Assembly: GCA_003151215.1 (NCBI GenBank)
Contig: PLXB01000098.1
Location: forward strand, 1-5,359
Source of the DNA: Ignavibacteriota bacterium
GTDB taxonomy: Bacteria; Bacteroidota; Kapaibacteriia; Palsa-1295
DNA length: 5,359 nt
Direction: 5' to 3'
How positions within the stretch are numbered: the first letter of the stretch is position 1; each line of letters starts with the position of its first letter. Positions 1 to 4,538 of the stretch are shown piece by piece. The notes beneath the pieces are model-generated. The model worked only from the letters and a program-made list of their open reading frames with translations. It was not told the DNA's origin and made no database searches. A program made the translations under genes and the position numbers.

Positions 1-489
1 TATAATTGAAAGATTGGCGAGTTCTCTGAGCTTTCCGCCATCGCGACCCAACAGACAGACACTTCGAACACCGATCTCTTTTGCCGCTTTGACCGCCCGA
101 ATGACATTTTCAGAGTTTCCCGAAGTTGAGAGTCCGACGAGAAGGTCACCCTTACGAGCAAGGCCGCGAAGTTGTCTTTCGAAGACATGCTCAAAGCCGT
201 AATCATTCGATACACAGCTCATGTGCGAAGGGTCGGCGAATGCAAGCGCAGGAAGCGGGCGGCGATCTTTGCGGTAGCGGCCAGTCCACTCTTCAGAAAA
301 ATGCATTGCATCGCAATGACTTCCTCCATTGCCGGCAGAATAAACTTTGTTGCCGGAGTTGAATGTCTTTGTTAAAAGCTCAACAAATTGTTCGACTTTT
401 GCAAGCGAATCTTTATCAGCTAAAAATGCCGCAAGGGCCTCTTGAGCACCTTGCAGTGATGAAAGAATGTGATCAGAAGTTGTGGGCAT
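1..489 (-). CDS. gmhA: Phosphoheptose isomerase GmhA (3' end cut by window edge)
   Basis: Sedoheptulose-7-phosphate isomerase, a cytosolic SIS-fold enzyme that forms D-glycero-D-manno-heptose 7-phosphate, the first step towards the ADP-heptose used in the LPS inner core. The 163 visible residues cover most of the family's usual length of about 190. Recognisable blocks are GNGGSHCDAMHFSEEWTGRYR-like sequence at 53-73, SCVSNDYGFEHVF at 91-103, and the SIS phosphate-binding STSGNS at 121-126. H63 and E67 align with E. coli H61 and E65, a metal ligand and a catalytic/metal residue; the C-terminal His and Gln ligands lie beyond the edge. The ATG at 489 puts the GNGGS block two residues from its E. 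coli position, which supports this start. The start lies 5 bases after the hscB stop with no clear Shine-Dalgarno, so translation is probably coupled to hscB. Family call is very secure. Confidence 0.96.
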   Translation of the reverse strand, partial: MPTTSDHILSSLQGAQEALAAFLADKDSLAKVEQFVELLTKTFNSGNKVYSAGNGGSHCDAMHFSEEWTGRYRKDRRPLPALAFADPSHMSCVSNDYGFEHVFERQLRGLARKGDLLVGLSTSGNSENVIRAVKAAKEIGVRSVCLLGRDGGKLRELANLSII

Positions 490-494
490 TAGTA

Positions 495-1091
495 TCAGTG
501 TTTTAATACCATCGATTCGCCTTTTGATGCTGCCGTGAGAGAATCGAGAAGAGTTGTAATGTATGCTCGCGAGGCAAGTTTAGCAGCCAGTTGCTGCAAA
601 ATTATTTTTTCATTTTCGGTGATATTTGCTCCCGGTTCGGAATGCGGATGAATTCCATCCCATTGGTCGCGCAATACATTGCATTCATCGTTTATGACAA
701 CTCGGATCTCTTCAAGCTCATCCAGTATCGGATCAATACTTTCCAGTAGTTCAGCTTTTACATCATCAGCAGCAAAATCAAGCTCAGCGACTTTCTCCTG
801 TACATTCATCACAAGCTCAAGAAGATCCATCGGAACTTGCTTCGATTGCTCTACCGAAAAGCCGTATAACGATAAAAGATGTTTGGTGCGCCGGTGCGGA
901 TCGCGAAGCGTACGATAGGCTTCATTGATATTACTGGATTCGTCAAGAGCAGAATTAATAATTCCCGCCGATTGCCCTGCGAATCTATCGGGATGAGAGC
1001 CTCGCTGTAATTCGTGAAAACGCCGCTCAAGAGCGGCGTTTTCAAAACCAAATGTGCGCTCTACGCCAAGCGTGAGAAAAAAGTCCTGCAT
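495..1091 (-). CDS. hscB: Fe-S cluster co-chaperone HscB (J-domain protein)
   Basis: J-domain co-chaperone that binds IscU, delivers it to an Hsp70 (HscA or a DnaK) and stimulates its ATPase during cluster release. The N-terminal J domain (about 1-75) carries the invariant HPD at 33-35, followed by NINEAYRTLRDPHRRTKHLLSL-type sequence that resembles E. coli HscB (INQAWQTL, LLSLHGF). The helical C-terminal half, with MDLLELVMNVQEKVAELD, matches the IscU-binding domain. At 198 residues it is longer than the roughly 171 of E. coli HscB; extra sequence lies towards the C-terminus (around IHPHSEPGANI). There is no N-terminal zinc tetracysteine domain. Its ATG shares one base with the stop of the upstream small membrane gene (TAATG), implying coupled translation. 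No hscA follows; gmhA does. A perfect 30-bp palindrome lies inside codons 16-26. Confidence 0.92.
   Translation of the reverse strand: MQDFFLTLGVERTFGFENAALERRFHELQRGSHPDRFAGQSAGIINSALDESSNINEAYRTLRDPHRRTKHLLSLYGFSVEQSKQVPMDLLELVMNVQEKVAELDFAADDVKAELLESIDPILDELEEIRVVINDECNVLRDQWDGIHPHSEPGANITENEKIILQQLAAKLASRAYITTLLDSLTAASKGESMVLKH
1015..1044. repeat. Perfect 30-bp palindrome inside hscB, terminator-like
   Basis: The 14-base arms TGAAAACGCCGCTC (1015-1028) and GAGCGGCGTTTTCA (1031-1044) are exact reverse complements around a 2-base AA centre. As RNA it would fold into a GC-rich stem, with a four-base loop once the innermost pair opens, flanked by an A-run and a U-run, the layout of a bidirectional intrinsic terminator. 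It lies about 47 bases into hscB and encodes residues 16-26, so any function is superimposed on coding sequence. The palindrome is directly visible; the role (attenuation, RNA stabilisation or processing, or none) is inference. Confidence 0.75.
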
Positions 1092-1309
1092 TAAATTCTT
1101 TCCTGTATTTGAGACAGAAATTCTTGCCTTTCCCTTTTTCTTCTCTGTTTTATCATGAATGTTCTGATGGCAATTCCGGTATAAATTCCCATCACACCAT
1201 ATCGAACAGAAACCGGCATAAACTTTAAGATACTATTCAGGATGAGTATAAAAAATAATACAAACAGAAAAGTAATCAATATTACGAATTCTGTAGAATA
1301 CTTTTTCAT
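1091..1309 (-). CDS. Small protein with two predicted membrane segments, unknown function
   Basis: A 72-residue protein I do not recognise. It begins MKKYSTEF, has a strongly hydrophobic segment at about 8-28 (VILITFLFVLFFILILN), a short loop with K29 and R36, a second hydrophobic stretch at about 37-53, and a basic, charged tail (KQRRKRERQEF, 54-64) ending in SQIQERI. The positive-inside rule puts both termini in the cytoplasm. It has no cysteine, so it is unlikely to bind a cluster itself. It starts 13 bases after the iscA stop and its TAA overlaps the hscB ATG by one base, so it is a true member of the operon and probably coupled to hscB. That it is a real gene rests on this spacing and on coherent membrane topology; its function is open. 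A membrane anchor or an unrelated passenger are both possible. Confidence 0.78.
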   Translation of the reverse strand: MKKYSTEFVILITFLFVLFFILILNSILKFMPVSVRYGVMGIYTGIAIRTFMIKQRRKRERQEFLSQIQERI

Positions 1310-1322
1310 TCATTCACAGGAA

Positions 1323-1730
1323 TTACACACCGAATGAACTGCCGCATCCGCAGGATTTCGTAGCATTCGGATTGTTGAACACAAATCCTTTGCCGTTCAG
1401 GCCGTCGGTATAATCAAGTTGCGTACCCGAAAGATAAAAAAGAGATTTAGGATCGACGAAAATATTTACGCCGTCGATCGTGATCTTCTTATCGCCTTCG
1501 CGTGCTTCTTTATCGAAGCCAAGCGAATAAGAAAGCCCCGAACAGCCGCCCCCTTTTACACCAACGCGCAAGCCATACGTCTCGGGAATATTATTCGCCG
1601 CCATGATCTTCGTGATCTCAGTGCGAGCTTTCTCCGAGAGAACGATCTCCTCATTGATATTGGCAAACGCCTGCTCCACTGTCGTCTCTTCTAAAGAGGG
1701 AGCCGTCATTACATCATTTTCCATTAACAT
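1323..1730 (-). CDS. iscA: A-type iron-sulfur carrier protein IscA
   Basis: A-type carrier (HesB/IscA family) that receives Fe-S clusters or iron from the IscU system and passes them to apoproteins in the cytosol. It has the three invariant cysteines: C63 in GGGCSGLSYSL, and C127 and C129 in SCGCGSSF near the C-terminus, matching E. coli C35, C99 and C101. The start at 1730 is chosen because AAGGAG lies nine bases upstream (1740-1745). A longer open frame to 1832 would overlap iscU by 77 bases and add a basic, unrelated leader, so it is rejected. The protein has 135 residues against 107 in E. coli because of an acidic N-terminal extension of about 27 residues before EIVLSEKA. An ATG at 1709 is a less likely start. 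It begins 25 bases after iscU. The neighbours favour IscA over ErpA or SufA. Confidence 0.93.
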   Translation of the reverse strand: MLMENDVMTAPSLEETTVEQAFANINEEIVLSEKARTEITKIMAANNIPETYGLRVGVKGGGCSGLSYSLGFDKEAREGDKKITIDGVNIFVDPKSLFYLSGTQLDYTDGLNGKGFVFNNPNATKSCGCGSSFGV

Positions 1731-1739
1731 AGTTATCTT

Positions 1740-1745
1740 CTCCTT
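1740..1745 (-). promoter_or_regulatory. Shine-Dalgarno site of iscA
   Basis: AAGGAG read on the minus strand, nine bases before the ATG at 1730. It lies just after the iscU stop and decides the iscA start against the longer open frame that reaches back into iscU. It is one of only two strong ribosome binding sites in the window. Confidence 0.8.
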
Positions 1746-1755
1746 AGCTAAAATT

Positions 1756-2157
1756 TTATGCATGAGCAGCTTCAAGCGCTGCATGTTTTTTCTTATAGTC
1801 CGAGATCGCAGCCTTGATCGCATCTTCGGCAAGAACCGAACAGTGGATCTTCACCGGAGGAAGATTCAATTCCTTCACGATCTCCGTATTCTTCAAAGCA
1901 TACGCTTCATCGATCGAGCGTCCCTTAATAACTTCGGTTGCAAATGAGCTTGAGGCGATCGCGCTTCCGCAGCCAAACGTTTTGAACTTCGCATCTTCGA
2001 TAATGCCATCGTCATTGATCTTTAATTGAAGACGCATGACATCGCCGCATTCCGGCGCGCCGACAAGTCCCGTTCCGACGTTCGGATCGTTCGGGTCCAT
2101 CGTACCCACATTACGCGGATGCGAGTAGTGATCTAAAACCTTTTCTGAATATGCCAT
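1756..2157 (-). CDS. iscU: Iron-sulfur cluster assembly scaffold IscU
   Basis: Scaffold on which [2Fe-2S] clusters are built from iron and IscS-derived sulfur before transfer with the help of HscB and an Hsp70. The 133 residues closely match E. coli IscU and even keep its numbering: YSEKVLDHYSHPRNVG at 3-18, the cluster ligands C37, C63 and C106, D39 in APECGDVM, H105, and the chaperone-recognition motif LPPVK at 99-103. The retained LPPVK predicts an HscA-type Hsp70 in this organism although no hscA is visible here. The ATG at 2157 follows a modest purine-rich stretch (AAGAGAT). It starts 50 bases after the unrecognised gene upstream and is followed by iscA 25 bases on. The C-terminal tail is Ala/His-rich (ALEAAHA). 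The call is secure. Confidence 0.97.
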   Translation of the reverse strand: MAYSEKVLDHYSHPRNVGTMDPNDPNVGTGLVGAPECGDVMRLQLKINDDGIIEDAKFKTFGCGSAIASSSFATEVIKGRSIDEAYALKNTEIVKELNLPPVKIHCSVLAEDAIKAAISDYKKKHAALEAAHA

Positions 2158-2207
2158 AAGTATCTCTTCTTTCTATGTTATTATTACGCAAAAATCATTC
2201 CAAAGAT

Positions 2208-2705
2208 TCACTTCTTAAGCCATGGCGGCGGCGCTTTTGCTCCTGCCGGAGCAGCTCCCGTGGAAGCCGGTGCAGTTGCAGGTTTCGGTACACCTGGTGC
2301 GGACGCTGCTGCCTTTGGTGCAGCTGCCGGAGCAGCAGGTTTTGCCATTGGCGCAGGTACTGCCGCTTTTGGCGGAGGCATCTGATCGGGCAATTCGCCG
2401 TTCAAACCACCTTTCGTGTTACCGGTCTTACTGGCAACAAGCTCCGGAAAATTCAGCGTGAAACCCTGCGGATTCACTTTGCGAAAAATTCCTTTGCGTT
2501 CGAATCCCCTTGCAACTTCCTCAGCCATTTTAACTGCGTCGGCATCGCGAATGGTTACCCCCTGCCTATCCTGAAAATAATCCTGGATCGAATACTGAAC
2601 ATCACGCAGGAATACATTTGAATTATGAAATACAGGTTTATGTATTTCACGCATGTAGCTGAGAAGCTCGTACGGATAATCTATAAAAATATCTGCTGTT
2701 GGCAT
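2208..2705 (-). CDS. Unrecognised protein with Pro/Ala-rich tail, between iscS and iscU
   Basis: A 165-residue protein I cannot assign. Residues 1-92 look like a small folded domain with mixed helices and strands: PYELLSYMREIHKP, DVQYSIQDYFQDRQG, an amphipathic VKMAEEVARGFERKGIF, then KVNPQGFTLNFPELV. A Gly/Asn/Lys linker (93-106) leads to a low-complexity tail (109-162) of Pro, Ala, Lys and Gly that ends in PPPWLKK. It contains no cysteine, so it should not bind a cluster through thiolates, and it has no signal peptide or membrane segment. It is not IscX-like, being neither short nor acidic. The GC-rich tail is why several spurious plus-strand frames appear here. It lies 66 bases after iscS and 50 bases before iscU. 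The ATG at 2705 has an AT-rich leader without a clear ribosome site. Position suggests an accessory role in cysteine desulfuration or scaffold assembly, but that is inference only. Confidence 0.82.
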   Translation of the reverse strand: MPTADIFIDYPYELLSYMREIHKPVFHNSNVFLRDVQYSIQDYFQDRQGVTIRDADAVKMAEEVARGFERKGIFRKVNPQGFTLNFPELVASKTGNTKGGLNGELPDQMPPPKAAVPAPMAKPAAPAAAPKAAASAPGVPKPATAPASTGAAPAGAKAPPPWLKK

Positions 2706-2731
2706 AGTTTATTTATTCAAGTTCATGATAG

Positions 2732-2753
2732 AAGATTCAAAAATACGAATCTT
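2732..2753. repeat. Small inverted repeat between iscS and the next gene
   Basis: AAGATTC (2732-2738) and GAATCTT (2747-2753) are perfect 7-base arms around an 8-base AT-rich loop, in the 66-base gap after iscS. On the transcribed (minus) strand it is not followed by a U-run, so it is a poor terminator. It could be an mRNA processing or stability hairpin between iscS and the distal genes, or chance in AT-rich DNA. Confidence 0.35.
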
Positions 2754-2771
2754 TTCTCACAACTCAGTACT

Positions 2772-4004
2772 TTAGTGTGCTGCCCACTCCACTGATTTTA
2801 GATCGATTCCCATCTTCGCCATTTCATAAAGGGGCGACATATCGCGCAAGTGACGAACGGCTTTGATTACTTCAACCGCAGTATAATCGATCTCTTCTTC
2901 CGTATTGAATCTTCCGATTCCGAAACGGATAGAAGTATGAGCAAGATCTTCTCCGACTCCAAGCGCCTTTAAAATATAACTCGGCTCAAGAGATGCCGAT
3001 GTGCAGGCAGAGCCTGAACTAACGGCAATATCTTTAATACCCATCATCATAGCTTCGCCTTCGACGAATGCAAAACTGACATTCAAATTTCCCGGCAAAC
3101 GCCATTCAGGCATTTGAAGCGGATCAGGTCCGTTAATATAAATTTCATCAAGCTCAGCCAAAAGTGTTTTCCAAAGTTTATCGCGCATACCCTGAATATG
3201 CGGCACTTCGACAGGCATATCGGTAATGCATATCTCAAGCGCTTTTGCAAGCCCGACAATACCCGGCACATTCAATGTGCCCGAACGCATGCCGCGCTCA
3301 TGTCCGCCGCCATCCATCTGAGAGGAAAGCTTGACGCGCGGATTTTTCTTGCGAACAAAGAGCGCTCCGACACCTTTTGGTCCGTAGATCTTATGCGCTG
3401 ACATCGATGCAAGATCGACATTCATCCTCTGAGCATCGAACGGGATCTTACCGATTGATTGTGTTGCATCGGTATGAAAGAGCACACCGCGTTCATGACA
3501 AATTTTTCCGATCGCTTCAATATCCTGCACAACGCCGATCTCATTATTGGCATGCATGATCGTAACGAGAATCGTCTGATCGGTGATGGACTCACCAAGC
3601 AGATCAAGATTGACAAACCCTTCTTTATTGACCGGCATGTATGTAACACGCGAACCCTTACGCTCAAGAGCCTTGCATGTATCGAGAACGGCTTTGTGCT
3701 CAGTCGTACATGTTATGATATGATTGCCTTTCGAGGCATACATCTCGGCAACGCCTTTGATGGCAAGATTATTTGATTCCGTCGAGCCGCTCGTGAAGAC
3801 GATTTCCTTCTCGTCTGCACCAATGTACTTCGCAATCGTATTCCGCGCCCAATCAACTCCTTCTTCGGCTTTCCAGCCAAAACTATGATTACGGCTTGCT
3901 GCATTACCGAATATCTCGGTAAAATACGGCATCATCGCCTCGAGCACACGAGGATCTAATTTCGTTGTGGCGTTATTATCTAAATAAATCGGTATCTTTA
4001 CCAT
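2772..4004 (-). CDS. iscS: Cysteine desulfurase IscS
   Basis: PLP-dependent cysteine desulfurase (group I, NifS/IscS, aminotransferase class V). It converts L-cysteine to alanine, holds the sulfur as a persulfide and donates it to IscU and other acceptors. At 410 residues it is near the 404 of E. coli IscS and collinear with it: IYLDNNATT at 6-14, [13 protein letters not shown] at 32-44, [10 protein letters not shown] with H103 stacking on PLP, HTDATQS at 177-183, the PLP lysine K205 in [22 protein letters not shown] at 232-243, and the sulfur-carrying C334 in [14 protein letters not shown]. The C-terminus [10 protein letters not shown] closely resembles the E. coli end (DLNSIEWAHH), the part implicated in IscU binding. 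AAAGGAAA about eight bases before the ATG is a good ribosome site. It starts 24 bases after iscR. The long catalytic loop and the context separate it from SufS and from NifS proper. Confidence 0.97.
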   Translation of the reverse strand: MVKIPIYLDNNATTKLDPRVLEAMMPYFTEIFGNAASRNHSFGWKAEEGVDWARNTIAKYIGADEKEIVFTSGSTESNNLAIKGVAEMYASKGNHIITCTTEHKAVLDTCKALERKGSRVTYMPVNKEGFVNLDLLGESITDQTILVTIMHANNEIGVVQDIEAIGKICHERGVLFHTDATQSIGKIPFDAQRMNVDLASMSAHKIYGPKGVGALFVRKKNPRVKLSSQMDGGGHERGMRSGTLNVPGIVGLAKALEICITDMPVEVPHIQGMRDKLWKTLLAELDEIYINGPDPLQMPEWRLPGNLNVSFAFVEGEAMMMGIKDIAVSSGSACTSASLEPSYILKALGVGEDLAHTSIRFGIGRFNTEEEIDYTAVEVIKAVRHLRDMSPLYEMAKMGIDLKSVEWAAH

Positions 4005-4011
4005 TGTATCA

Positions 4012-4019
4012 TTTCCTTT
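4012..4019 (-). promoter_or_regulatory. Shine-Dalgarno site of iscS
   Basis: AAAGGAAA read on the minus strand, in the 24-base iscR-iscS gap and about seven to eight bases before the iscS ATG at 4004. It supports this start and fits separate, efficient initiation of IscS. Confidence 0.65.
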
Positions 4020-4028
4020 TCAAAAATT

Positions 4029-4430
4029 TTATAGCAATTCCGCTATCGTCATCTTCCCCACCGAATCTTCCATTCTCTGCTGGAGTTTATTCATCGGTTC
4101 TTTGATCGTGCAGGTATTAAACATATCGCACGTTGCATGATCGCCGCTCGGCGAAATGCATTCGGTGATCGTCGTATGCTCATCAAGTGCCCGGACGACA
4201 CGGGAAAGATTGATCGAATCAGGAGAAAAGAGCAGAGCATATCCGCCGCGTACTCCCTGATAAGAATCGATAATGCCTTCATGCTTCAGTGATTGCATCA
4301 CCTTCGCAAGCAATTCATACGGAATATTTCCAGCTGCGGATATCTCGCGCGTCGTCGCAACAGATCCTGATCTCGCCAGATACTGAAGCGCCATAAGTCC
4401 GTATTCTACGCGTTTTGAAAGCCTTAGCAT
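4029..4430 (-). CDS. iscR: Rrf2-family Fe-S regulator, IscR-type
   Basis: Rrf2-family winged-helix repressor, probably sensing Fe-S status through a [2Fe-2S] cluster and controlling the operon it heads. The N-terminal half is typical: LSKRVEYGLMALQYLA at 4-19, the helix-turn-helix around TTREISAAGNIPYELLAKVMQSL (26-48), and the wing GVRGGYAL (59-66). Three cysteines, C91, C101 and C107 (C-x9-C-x5-C), would hold the cluster. E. coli IscR has C-x5-C-x5-C plus H107; here K110 takes the His position and H98 lies between the first two cysteines. The residue aligned with E. coli E43, which sets DNA-site selectivity, is A42. At 133 residues it lacks the roughly 30-residue E. coli tail. A type-1-like palindrome stands 16 bases upstream. 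The leader has only a weak purine-rich site. NsrR or a general Rrf2 regulator is the alternative; gene order and operator favour IscR. Confidence 0.9.
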   Translation of the reverse strand: MLRLSKRVEYGLMALQYLARSGSVATTREISAAGNIPYELLAKVMQSLKHEGIIDSYQGVRGGYALLFSPDSINLSRVVRALDEHTTITECISPSGDHATCDMFNTCTIKEPMNKLQQRMEDSVGKMTIAELL

Positions 4431-4446
4431 TACTTACTTTTTCTTT

Positions 4447-4471
4447 AAGTAGGACTGAATTAGTCCTACTT
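4447..4471. promoter_or_regulatory. IscR type-1-like operator upstream of iscR
   Basis: A perfect 25-bp palindrome: arms AAGTAGGACT (4447-4456) and AGTCCTACTT (4462-4471) around a GAATT centre. The inner 13 bases fit the known E. coli IscR type-1 core GACT-RWWWY-AGTC at every position on both strands, and the 25-bp length is the same; the outer bases differ from the E. coli consensus. Its edge is 16 bases before the iscR ATG, a place for autorepression. If transcribed it could also fold as a hairpin, but no U-run follows, so terminator use is unlikely. No convincing promoter hexamers could be placed around it. Confidence 0.82.
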
Positions 4472-4480
4472 TGTAACTTA

Positions 4481-4503
4481 ATAAAAGGCTCGATTTATGA
4501 GCC
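4481..4503 (-). terminator. Probable intrinsic terminator of the upstream glycosyltransferase gene
   Basis: On the minus strand GGCTC (4503-4499) and GAGCC (4491-4487) pair around a 7-base loop and are followed by TTTTAT (4486-4481). It lies 35 bases after the glycosyltransferase stop and just before the iscR operator, where a boundary between two transcription units is expected. The stem is only five base pairs, so it may be weak. Confidence 0.5.
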
Positions 4504-4538
4504 ATTAAAATTAAACAGGGATTCTTTGTAAAGGGTTC

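Noticed and set aside
14..375. Plus-strand open frames opposite gmhA
   Set aside because: The minus-strand frame gives an unmistakable GmhA; the plus-strand translations have no family features.
1731..1832. Upstream extension of the iscA frame to an ATG at 1832
   Set aside because: It would overlap iscU by 77 bases and add a basic leader unlike the family, while a strong Shine-Dalgarno sits just before the ATG at 1730.
1603..1947. Plus-strand open frame across iscU and iscA
   Set aside because: It lies antisense to two secure genes and shows no recognisable domain.
2085..2110. Short palindrome TCCGA-CGT-TCGGA in iscU
   Set aside because: It is a 5-base-arm repeat produced by the conserved DPNVGTG coding stretch and shows no sign of separate function.
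2175..2621. Plus-strand open frames opposite the Pro/Ala-rich gene (Arg/Cys/Ser-rich translation)
   Set aside because: They are the complement of a low-complexity GC-rich coding tail; composition is unnatural and they oppose a gene that fits the operon spacing.
4447..4471. Reading the palindrome as an intrinsic terminator
   Set aside because: No U-run follows it on either strand, and its core fits an IscR operator; the stem-loop at 4481-4503 is a better terminator candidate.
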